Below are positions 1 to 5,212 of a DNA stretch of 10,874 bases, piece after piece. Every line of letters begins with the position of its first letter. Position 1 is the first letter of the stretch. Source of the stretch: an uncultured bacterium (GTDB lineage: Bacteria > Bacillota > Clostridia > Oscillospirales > Acutalibacteraceae); NCBI GenBank assembly GCA_945949625.1, contig CAMFFI010000023.1, positions 1 through 10,874 on the forward strand. The letters run 5' to 3'. The translations under genes and the position numbers were made by a program. The notes beneath the pieces are model-generated. The model was not told the DNA's origin. It worked only from the letters and a program-made list of their open reading frames with translations, and searched no databases.

Positions 1-947
1 CAATTGATGAGGCAAGGGAATATGTAGAAAAGCTCCAGCAGGTTATGCGTTATATAGGAATTTCCGACTGTAAAATGCAGGAGGGTTCTATGAGGTGCGA
101 CGTTAATATTTCTGTTCGTCCCGAAGGCTGTGAAACGCTTGGCACAAGAACGGAAATTAAAAATATGAACTCTATAAACAACATTACAAAGGCAATGGAG
201 TATGAGTTTGAACGTCAGGTTGATTTAATCGAAAGCGGAGAAAAGGTTGTTCAGGAAACTCTGCGCTATGACGACGCGACAGGTACAACCTCCTCAATGA
301 GAAGTAAGGAGGACGCTCACGATTACCGCTATTTCCGTGACCCGGATTTGGTAACAATCAGCGTTTCAAAAGAAGAGGTTGAAGAAATCAGAAAGTCACT
401 ACCCGAATTTCCTGCCGATAAATGCAAAAGATATGTAAACGAGCTGGGAATAACGGAAAAAGACGCTCAGCTTCTTACAAAATACAGAAATATCAGCGAA
501 TATTTTGACAAAGCAATTGAAGGCGTAAAATCGCCGAAGACAGTTGCAAACTTTATTATAGGTCAGATTTTCAGCAGACTGGAAACGGAAGCCGATAAGG
601 AACAGTTTGATATTAAGACATCGCCAAAGCAGTTAAACGAGCTTGTTAAATTGCTTGACGAGGGTAAAATCCGCAACAATCTTGCAAAATCAACGCTGGA
701 AAAAATGCTTGACGAGGGCAAAAACGCAACAGATTATATCAGCGAAAGCGATATGGGCGGACTTGACGAAAACGCACTTAACAACCTTTGCAGGCAGGCG
801 GTTGAGTCTAATCCGAAGGCTGTGGAGGATTACAAAAACGGCAAGGAAAAAGCAATTAAGGCAATGGTCGGTTTTGTAATGAAAAACAGCCGCGGCAAGG
901 CTGATCCTGCTTTGGCAGAAGAAAAAATTAAAGAGATAATCCAGTAA
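1..947 (+). CDS. gatB: Aspartyl/glutamyl-tRNA(Asn/Gln) amidotransferase subunit B, 3' part
   Basis: The open frame enters the window at base 1 (first full codon at 3) and stops at TAA 945-947, giving the last 314 residues of a protein usually near 475, so the N-terminal third lies to the left. GatB is the tRNA-binding and kinase subunit of the GatCAB complex, which amidates mischarged Glu-tRNA(Gln) and Asp-tRNA(Asn) in the cytoplasm. Family signatures are visible: EGSMRCDVNISVRP near the left end, the TRTEIKNMNS block, and AHDYRYFRDPDL around bases 318-350 (most relatives I recall have Pro where this has Arg). The C-terminal half is the helical GatB/YqeY domain, ending in a GFVMKNSRGKADP tail. 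gatA and gatC would be expected further left. A hairpin terminator follows 65 bases after the stop. Confidence 0.96.
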   Translation, partial: IDEAREYVEKLQQVMRYIGISDCKMQEGSMRCDVNISVRPEGCETLGTRTEIKNMNSINNITKAMEYEFERQVDLIESGEKVVQETLRYDDATGTTSSMRSKEDAHDYRYFRDPDLVTISVSKEEVEEIRKSLPEFPADKCKRYVNELGITEKDAQLLTKYRNISEYFDKAIEGVKSPKTVANFIIGQIFSRLETEADKEQFDIKTSPKQLNELVKLLDEGKIRNNLAKSTLEKMLDEGKNATDYISESDMGGLDENALNNLCRQAVESNPKAVEDYKNGKEKAIKAMVGFVMKNSRGKADPALAEEKIKEIIQ

Positions 948-1011
948 ATTCTTATTGCTGTTACAGCTTGATTTAAAGCTTATCCGATTAAAAGTTTGAT
1001 TAACAAAAATA

Positions 1012-1047
1012 AACAGGGTATCTTGATTTTTATCAAGGTACCCTGTT
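1012..1047. terminator. Bidirectional intrinsic terminator between gatB and the rubrerythrin gene
   Basis: A 16-bp stem (1012-1027 with 1032-1047, one G-U pair in the RNA) closes a TTTT loop. On the plus strand ATTTTA follows the stem. On the minus strand the stem is followed by TTTATTTTTG, from the A-rich bases 1002-1011. It therefore serves gatB (+) and, after a long 3' untranslated stretch, the convergent perR-rubrerythrin operon (-). Confidence 0.85.
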
Positions 1048-1057
1048 ATTTTACATT

Positions 1058-1156
1058 CTAGAAAATTGCTCGGCTGCGCTCGGGCATAAAAGGTTGCAGT
1101 CAGTACAAACGTTCTGCACGAATTGCGTGTCGAGGCACTCGAATTTATAGCTTTAT
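1058..1156. other. Structured, relatively GC-rich intergenic block of unknown role
   Basis: Between the terminator and the rubrerythrin stop lie about 100 bases that look unlike the AT-rich spacers elsewhere in the window. GCTCG occurs twice close together (1068-1072 and 1077-1081). Short inverted pairs are visible: TGCAG (1095-1099) with CTGCA (1114-1118), CACG (1117-1120) with CGTG (1126-1129), and CGAG (1131-1134) with CTCG (1138-1141). No open frame with a ribosome binding site is seen. It could be a dispersed repeat, the 3' untranslated region of the rubrerythrin mRNA, or a small RNA. Nothing in the sequence decides between these. Confidence 0.3.
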
Positions 1157-1167
1157 TGATTTTTAAA

Positions 1168-1710
1168 TCAGCCGAAATATCTCTTTAAGAGACCTGCAAA
1201 GCCTGCGCCGTGACGAGCCTCGTCCTTAGCCATTTCGTGAACTGTGTCATGAATAGCGTCAAGATTCTGAGCTTTAGCTCTCTTAGCAAGGTCGAATTTG
1301 CCTTCGCAAGCACCTGCTTCTGCGTCTGCTCTCATCTGGAGATTTTTCTTTGTGCTGTCTGTAATAACTTCGCCCAAAAGCTCTGCAAATTTTGCAGCGT
1401 GCTCTGCTTCTTCAAAAGCATATTTTGTAAATGCTGCGGAAATTTCAGGATAGCCTTCTCTGTCGGCAACTCTTGCCATAGCAAGATACATACCAACTTC
1501 GCTGCATTCGCCGTTGAAGTTTGCTCTTAAGTCTTCAAGAATATCTTCAGAAACGCCCTGTGCAACGCCTACTTCGTGAACTGTTGCATATCCTGCGTTT
1601 TCGTCCATTGCCTTGAACTGTTCTTTTGGTGCTTTACACTGTGGGCATACCTCGGGAGCCTCCGGTCCTTCATAAATATAGCCACATACTTTACAAACCC
1701 ATTTTGTCAT
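1168..1710 (-). CDS. Reverse rubrerythrin (rubredoxin domain first, then diiron four-helix bundle)
   Basis: 180 residues. The N-terminal rubredoxin-type iron site is C6-x2-C9-G and C22-P-x-C25. The ferritin-like domain follows with two E-x-x-H motifs, E101/H104 and E164/H167, plus helix glutamates E68 and E131. The two halves repeat these ligands with an exact 63-residue offset, as expected for a duplicated two-helix unit. Having the rubredoxin domain at the N-terminus is the reverse of classical rubrerythrin and matches the clostridial reverse rubrerythrins, which reduce hydrogen peroxide (and oxygen) in the cytoplasm of anaerobes using NAD(P)H-derived electrons. The start is fixed by AGGAGGA at 1718-1724. 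perR lies 36 bases upstream on the same strand, so this is very likely the second gene of a peroxide-induced operon. All expected ligands are present. Confidence 0.95.
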   Translation of the reverse strand: MTKWVCKVCGYIYEGPEAPEVCPQCKAPKEQFKAMDENAGYATVHEVGVAQGVSEDILEDLRANFNGECSEVGMYLAMARVADREGYPEISAAFTKYAFEEAEHAAKFAELLGEVITDSTKKNLQMRADAEAGACEGKFDLAKRAKAQNLDAIHDTVHEMAKDEARHGAGFAGLLKRYFG

Positions 1711-1746
1711 AATTAAGTCCTCCTAAAATATAATTAAAATATATTA

Positions 1747-2127
1747 TCAACTGCATTTGTTGCATTTTCCGTAATACGTAATGCTTTTGCTTTCAATATG
1801 AAAGCCTTCATCAGTTAATACGCTGTCAAGTGCAGTCAATTCCTGATTAAGAATATCATAAATACTTCCGCATTTTGTGCAGATAAAGTGTGAATGAGGC
1901 TCGGTTATTCCGTCAATTCTTTCTTCACCGTTTACATTTGCAACAGCATTTACGACGCCCTCTTCCTTAAAAAGAGAGATGTTTCTGTAAACAGTGCCAA
2001 GGCTTAAATCGGGATATTTTTCTTTAAGATTATTATAAACCCATTTGGCACTGGGATGGCAGTCGGTACTGCAAATTGTATTTAAAATAGCCATTCTTTT
2101 TGTGCTGAAATTTTTACGCTTGCTCAT
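1747..2127 (-). CDS. perR: Peroxide-responsive Fur-family repressor PerR
   Basis: 126 residues from ATG 2127, preceded by AGGTGG at 2133-2138. A GTG nine bases further upstream would lie within that ribosome binding site, so I reject it. The winged-helix DNA-binding half includes SLGTVYRNISLFKEEG. The metal-sensing half carries the ligands of Bacillus subtilis PerR at matching spacing: H24, D72, H78, H80 and D91 correspond to its H37, D85, H91, H93 and D104. Asp at position 72, where Fur has Glu, favours PerR over Fur. The structural zinc site is C83-x2-C86 and C122-x2-C125. Family members repress peroxide-defence genes and release DNA when a ligand histidine is oxidised by H2O2. The gene is first in an operon with rubrerythrin, and a PerR/Fur-type box lies in its own leader. 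Confidence 0.93.
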   Translation of the reverse strand: MSKRKNFSTKRMAILNTICSTDCHPSAKWVYNNLKEKYPDLSLGTVYRNISLFKEEGVVNAVANVNGEERIDGITEPHSHFICTKCGSIYDILNQELTALDSVLTDEGFHIESKSITYYGKCNKCS

Positions 2128-2142
2128 ACGAACCACCTAAAA

Positions 2143-2157
2143 TGATAATCATTATTG
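2143..2157 (-). promoter_or_regulatory. Fur/PerR-type operator in the perR leader
   Basis: TGATAATCATTATTG matches the 7-1-7 Fur-family inverted repeat TGATAATnATTATCA at all but the last two bases. It differs from the PerR form TTATAATnATTATAA at three. It lies between the -10 box (2169-2174) and the perR ribosome binding site, where a bound repressor would block transcription. Autoregulation by PerR of perR-rubrerythrin is inferred. Confidence 0.75.
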
Positions 2158-2168
2158 ATTTCGTATTA

Positions 2169-2197
2169 ATATTATCACAATTTTTTTGTTTTGTAAA
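2169..2197 (-). promoter_or_regulatory. Sigma-A promoter of the perR-rubrerythrin operon
   Basis: Read leftward: -35 TTTACA (2192-2197), a 17-base spacer, and -10 TAATAT (2169-2174) with an extended TGA just upstream of the -10. The predicted transcription start falls near 2162, giving a leader of about 35 bases that contains the Fur/PerR-type box. Confidence 0.75.
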
Positions 2198-2323
2198 GAC
2201 ATATTTTATAAATTTTTTAAATAAATTTTAATTGGTCAGAGAGTATCGAAAACAATATAGGACAGACGTTACCTGTTTACGGATACTTGCTGATTTGACA
2301 ATTATATTATTAGGAGGATAAGT

Positions 2324-2866
2324 ATGCCTACTGTTTATTTAAGTCCGTCTTTACAGGAATACAACCCCTTTATCGGCGGAGGAAATGAAGAATATTATAT
2401 GAATTTAATTGCCGACGCAATGGAGCCTTATTTAAGGGCAAGCGGAATTAACTTTGTCAGAAACAGTCCCGAAATGACTCTCAGACAGGCAATTGACCAG
2501 TCAAATGCAGGCAATAACGATGTTCATTTGGCAATCCATTCAAACGCGTCTCCTGCAGCCAGTGCAGGTTCAAACGTAGGCGCAGATATTTACTATTACC
2601 CTACAAGCTCAAAAGGCGAAAGGTTTGCAAATATAATAGCAGATAATTACGAAAAAATTTATCCCAGAGGTATTGACGTTATTCCAACTACCACTTTGGC
2701 AGAGGTCAGGCAGACAAAGGCTCCCGCTGTATTAATTGAAACAGCGTTTCACGATAATCCCACTGACGCAAACTGGATACGAAATAATATTAACAATATT
2801 GCAAAAAGTCTGTCGCAGTCTTTAGCTGAATATTTCGGCGTTCCTTTTGTTGAACCCAACCCTTGA
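2324..2866 (+). CDS. N-acetylmuramoyl-L-alanine amidase, amidase_3-like, without signal peptide
   Basis: 180 residues from ATG 2324, with AGGAGG at 2312-2317. The family cleaves the bond between N-acetylmuramic acid and the stem peptide using a zinc ion. Visible amidase_3 features are GGNEEYYMN (E22/E23, a zinc ligand in the family), LAIHSNA with H72, GADIYYYP after it, and VLIETAFHDN with the catalytic-type E139. The usual first-strand motif D-P-G-H-G-G is absent: residues 6-16 read LSPSLQEYNPF, so the first zinc histidine is missing or replaced. There is no signal peptide and no wall-binding repeat. Possible roles are mother-cell lysis in sporulation (as for the leaderless CwlC of Bacillus) or a phage-lysin-like enzyme. 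A weak promoter candidate, TTGGTC (2232-2237), 18 bases, TATAGG (2256-2261), is the best I see upstream. No terminator is evident downstream. Confidence 0.8.
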   Translation: MPTVYLSPSLQEYNPFIGGGNEEYYMNLIADAMEPYLRASGINFVRNSPEMTLRQAIDQSNAGNNDVHLAIHSNASPAASAGSNVGADIYYYPTSSKGERFANIIADNYEKIYPRGIDVIPTTTLAEVRQTKAPAVLIETAFHDNPTDANWIRNNINNIAKSLSQSLAEYFGVPFVEPNP

Positions 2867-2890
2867 ATTATGTTAAAAGTATAGTATAAT
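2863..2890 (+). promoter_or_regulatory. Sigma-A promoter of the LUD-domain gene
   Basis: -35 TTGAAT (2863-2868) overlaps the amidase stop codon. A 16-base spacer leads to a perfect -10 TATAAT (2885-2890). Transcription would start near 2897, inside the palindrome at 2886-2908. Confidence 0.7.
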
Positions 2891-2908
2891 TATTGTATCA
2901 ATAATTAT
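2886..2908. promoter_or_regulatory. Perfect palindrome over the -10 box, probable repressor operator
   Basis: Two 10-base arms, ATAATTATTG (2886-2895) and CAATAATTAT (2899-2908), are exact reverse complements around the 3-base centre TAT. The left arm covers five of the six -10 bases and the right arm ends next to the ribosome binding site. GGGGAAG rather than a T-run follows, so it is not a terminator for the amidase. I do not recognise the binding protein. It is not a clean match to the Fur/PerR, Rex or LexA sites I know. Confidence 0.5.
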
Positions 2909-2923
2909 GGGGAAGTGCAGAAA

Positions 2924-3589
2924 ATGACTGATGAGCAAATGCAAATTATAAATAAAACAATGGAAAATTTAAAAAGAAACAATATGAAGCCTTATTTTTG
3001 CAATACAAAGGAAGAGGCTAAGGAGCTTGTGCTGTCGCTTTTAAAAGAAGGTGACACCGTTACTCACGGAGGCTCCGTAACACTTAATGAAATCGGGATT
3101 ATTGATGACTTAAAATCGGGAAAATATAATTATCTTGACAGAAATGTTCCCGGTCTTACCCGTGAACAGGTTGAGGAAATTTACAGAAAAAGCTATTTTG
3201 CCGATGTTTATTTAACAAGCAGTAACGCTGTTACAGAAAACGGAGAGCTTTATAATGTGGACGGAAACTCAAACCGTGTTTCTGCAATTTTGTACGGACC
3301 GAAAAGCGTTGTTGCAGTTTGCGGATATAATAAAATAGTTAAAAATATTGACGAAGCAATAAAGCGCGTTAAGTGTATTGCCGCGCCAAAAAATACCGTA
3401 AGGCTGAATATCGACACATACTGCGGTAAAAAGGAACGCTGTGTTTCTCTTGATAACGAAAAAAATCCCGAACTTTGCTCGGGCTGTCACAGTGAGAGCA
3501 GAATTTGCTGTAACTACGTTGTTTCTGCACAGCAAAGGCACGTTGACAGAATTAAGGTTATAATCGTCGGAGAAGAATTAGGATACTAA
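2924..3589 (+). CDS. LUD-domain (LutC/YkgG-like, DUF162) protein
   Basis: 221 residues from ATG 2924. GGGGAAG at 2909-2915 is the ribosome binding site for this ATG and overlaps an upstream in-frame GTG (2915), which I therefore reject. Family hallmarks are VTHGGSVTLNEIG near residues 46-58, ADVYLTSSNAVTENGELYNVDG near 93-114, and ILYGPKSVVAVCGYNKIV near 122-139. LUD proteins include LutB/LutC of the lactate-oxidation complex, but this is a stand-alone gene with no LutA or LutB partner visible, so lactate use cannot be assumed. The C-terminus is cysteine-rich (C167, C173, C185, C188, C195, C196), suggesting a metal or iron-sulfur site. It has its own promoter with a palindromic operator and converges on the N/Q-repeat gene. 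Confidence 0.85.
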   Translation: MTDEQMQIINKTMENLKRNNMKPYFCNTKEEAKELVLSLLKEGDTVTHGGSVTLNEIGIIDDLKSGKYNYLDRNVPGLTREQVEEIYRKSYFADVYLTSSNAVTENGELYNVDGNSNRVSAILYGPKSVVAVCGYNKIVKNIDEAIKRVKCIAAPKNTVRLNIDTYCGKKERCVSLDNEKNPELCSGCHSESRICCNYVVSAQQRHVDRIKVIIVGEELGY

Positions 3590-3617
3590 TCTGATTTTTA
3601 TGTACCGTAAGCGTCGG

Positions 3618-3649
3618 GGCTGTTCTCCAAAATCGGCAGGAGAACAGCC
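3618..3649. other. Strong inverted repeat between convergent genes, without T-run
   Basis: GGCTGTTCTCC (3618-3628) pairs perfectly with GGAGAACAGCC (3639-3649) around a 10-base loop. It lies between the stop codons of the LUD gene (+) and the N/Q-repeat gene (-), where a shared terminator would be expected. Neither strand has the T-run of a standard intrinsic terminator, so it may instead be an mRNA 3'-end stabiliser or an atypical terminator. Confidence 0.55.
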
Positions 3650-3664
3650 ATGCTCAAAAGCAAA

Positions 3665-3832
3665 TTATCTGTTGTTCTGATTTTGCTTTTGATTATTGTT
3701 CTGATTGTTATTCTGATTTCTGTTCTGATTATTGTTCTGGTTGTTGTTCTGATTTCTGTTCTGGTTATTGTTCTGATTGTTGTTTTGGTTATTGTTCTGG
3801 TTGTTGTGATTAAACTGGTTGTTATTTTCCAT
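3665..3832 (-). CDS. 55-residue Asn/Gln-repeat microprotein
   Basis: Minus-strand frame with ATG at 3830-3832, TAA at 3665-3667 and an ideal ribosome binding site AAGGAGGTG (3839-3847), 8 bases between AGGAGG and the start. The product begins MENNNQFNHNNQ and then repeats N-x-N-Q: Gln falls at every fourth residue from 12 to 52, and the x position is Asn or Arg (R26, R38). I count 34 Asn and 13 Gln in 55 residues. It has no Cys, Trp, Tyr or hydrophobic core, so it should be disordered or prion-like/fibril-forming, and it lacks a signal peptide and membrane segment. The ordered codons, start signal and in-frame stop argue for a real gene. I recognise no family. Gamma-type small acid-soluble spore proteins are also Asn/Gln-rich, but the TEFASET-like protease site is absent. 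The plus-strand reading of the same bases is a hydrophobic shadow. No convincing promoter is visible; it would lie in the 5' end of the divergent methyltransferase gene. Confidence 0.72.
   Translation of the reverse strand: MENNNQFNHNNQNNNQNNNQNNNQNRNQNNNQNNNQNRNQNNNQNNNQKQNQNNR
3671..3804. repeat. Imperfect 12-bp tandem repeat inside the N/Q-repeat gene
   Basis: On the minus strand the units follow AAC-(AAY or AGA)-AAY-CAR, about eleven in a row with synonymous and Asn/Arg changes. The 12-base period keeps the reading frame, so unit gain or loss would change protein length by four residues without a frameshift. Confidence 0.7.
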
Positions 3833-3860
3833 TTGTCACACCTCCTTTTGAAAATATTAT
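3833..3860 (+). promoter_or_regulatory. Candidate sigma-A promoter for the rRNA methyltransferase cluster
   Basis: TTGTCA (3833-3838), a 16-base spacer and TATTAT (3855-3860) lie just upstream of the methyltransferase start. The -35 end of this promoter overlaps the ribosome binding site of the divergent N/Q-repeat gene on the other strand. Confidence 0.45.
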
Positions 3861-3886
3861 CTGCTTAAATTTAGGGTTTTATACAT

Positions 3887-5212
3887 ATGAATGAATTTTT
3901 AGAAAAAATAAAGTTAATTTTAAATGATGAATTTGATGATTTTCTCAAATGCTATGAAGGGGAAAATTTCAGAGGCTTAAGAGTAAACACGTTAAAAACT
4001 TCTTTTGAAGAATTAAATAAAATAATTGGCTTTGATTTAAAGAAAACTCCCTTTTGCAAAAACGGTGCATATATACCCGAAAACATAAAATCACTTGGCA
4101 ATAATCCGCTTCATCATTCAGGAGCCTTTTATATTCAGGAACCGTCGGCAACCTCTGCTGTTACTATGCTGAATGTTCAGAAGGGCGACAGGGTTCTTGA
4201 CCTTTGTGCTGCACCGGGCGGAAAAAGTACACAGATTGCCGCAGACTTAATGGGGACAGGCTTTCTTTGGTCAAATGAAATTGTAAAAAACAGAGCAAAT
4301 ATACTGCTTTCAAATATTGAACGTATGGGCGTTAAAAATGCTGTTGTTTCAAGCTGTTATCCCGAAAGCTTGTGCAGCAAGCTCAGCGGCTTTTTTGATA
4401 AGGTACTTGTTGACGCACCCTGCAGCGGAGAAGGAATGTTCAGAAAAGATTCCCAGGCTGAAAAAGAGTGGAGCGTGGAGCACGTTAAATCCTGCGCGGA
4501 AAGACAGCTCCAAATACTGAACAGCGCAAAAAAAGCCTTAAAACCAAACGGAGTTATGGTGTATTCAACCTGTACTTTCTCAAAAGAGGAAAACGAGCAG
4601 GTTATTGAAAAATTTTTAGATGAAAATCCCGACTTTGTCCTTGAAGAGCCGGATGTAAGCTTTGGCAGAAGAACAATGGATTATGCTGTAAGAATTTTTC
4701 CTATGGACGGCGGAGAAGGTCACTTTGCCGCAAAGCTTCGTAAAAAGTCAGAGGGCGAACCTGTATATTATTCGGCGGAAACCGAAAATATACATAAAAA
4801 GGACAAAGAGAATATTGTTGCATTTTTTAAAGATATTTTATATAATGACGAAATACTTGAGAACCTGAAAGTTATAAATAATAAAATTTATGCAATTCCC
4901 CGTAGTATGCCTGCGGTGCAGGGACTTCAGATATTGCGAGGCGGAGTTTTGCTTGGTGAAATAAAGAAAAACAGAATCGAGCCGTCACATCATTTGTTTA
5001 TGTCGCTAAAAAAAGATGAGGTCAGGCAGTATGCGGATTTTGACGTAAACAGTCAGGAGATTTTACGTTTTCTTCACGGTGAGGAAATTGAGGTTGACTC
5101 CGGCTTAAAGGGCTACACTGCTGTTTGCGTAAACGGAATTACAACAGGCTTTGGAAAAGCCTCAAACGGAAAATTAAAAAACAAATATCCGAAGGGTTTA
5201 AGGATTTTATAA
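3887..5212 (+). CDS. rsmF: RsmB/RsmF-family rRNA cytosine-C5 methyltransferase, RsmF-like
   Basis: 441 residues. These enzymes transfer a methyl group from S-adenosylmethionine to C5 of a cytosine in 16S rRNA. The core has motif I DLCAAPGGKST (105-115), the acidic SNE loop (129-131), motif IV DAPCSGEGMF with C179, and motif VI YSTCTFSKEEN with C229. The two cysteines are the release and nucleophile residues of the m5C class. About 150 residues follow the catalytic domain, ending GFGKASNGKLKNKYPKGLRIL, the RsmF-type extension with a PUA-like tail. This favours RsmF over RsmB, which has an N-terminal NusB-like domain that is absent here. Exact target bases cannot be read from sequence. The ribosome binding site is weak (AGGG at 3873-3876). 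The stop overlaps the rsmA start by one base (TAATG), implying translational coupling. Confidence 0.9.
   Translation: MNEFLEKIKLILNDEFDDFLKCYEGENFRGLRVNTLKTSFEELNKIIGFDLKKTPFCKNGAYIPENIKSLGNNPLHHSGAFYIQEPSATSAVTMLNVQKGDRVLDLCAAPGGKSTQIAADLMGTGFLWSNEIVKNRANILLSNIERMGVKNAVVSSCYPESLCSKLSGFFDKVLVDAPCSGEGMFRKDSQAEKEWSVEHVKSCAERQLQILNSAKKALKPNGVMVYSTCTFSKEENEQVIEKFLDENPDFVLEEPDVSFGRRTMDYAVRIFPMDGGEGHFAAKLRKKSEGEPVYYSAETENIHKKDKENIVAFFKDILYNDEILENLKVINNKIYAIPRSMPAVQGLQILRGGVLLGEIKKNRIEPSHHLFMSLKKDEVRQYADFDVNSQEILRFLHGEEIEVDSGLKGYTAVCVNGITTGFGKASNGKLKNKYPKGLRIL

Noticed and set aside
1747..2127. Fur or Zur instead of PerR
   Set aside because: The sensing-site pattern H24, D72, H78, H80, D91 keeps PerR spacing and its Asp, and the gene is paired with rubrerythrin rather than metal transport genes.
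2128..2136. GTG start giving PerR three extra residues
   Set aside because: The GTG lies within the AGGTGG that serves as ribosome binding site for ATG 2127.
2295..2323. TTGACA at 2295-2300 as -35 of the amidase gene
   Set aside because: A -10 at 16-18 bases would overlap the ribosome binding site and start codon, and no TATAAT-like box is present there.
2886..2908. Terminator of the amidase gene
   Set aside because: The stem is all A/T except one pair and is followed by GGGGAAG, with no T-run. It overlaps the -10 box of the next gene, so an operator is more likely.
2915..2923. GTG start giving the LUD protein three extra residues
   Set aside because: It abuts GGGGAAG, which is correctly spaced for ATG 2924 but overlaps this GTG.
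3671..3804. CRISPR array or other spacer-repeat array
   Set aside because: The period is 12 bases without unique spacers, and it encodes an ordered protein repeat behind a strong ribosome binding site.
3650..3868. 72-residue plus-strand ORF, almost all Val/Leu/Ile, that looks like a membrane protein
   Set aside because: It is the antisense reading of the N/Q repeat (AAC/CAG codons read back as GTT/CTG). Its ATG has no ribosome binding site (AACAGCC precedes it), while the minus strand has AAGGAGGTG and an ordered N-x-N-Q protein.
5125..5211. Longer RsmA starting at 5125
   Set aside because: The extra 29 residues are a basic shadow of the upstream gene in another frame. ATG 5212 has AAGGA and a one-base overlap with the stop, and gives the normal family length.
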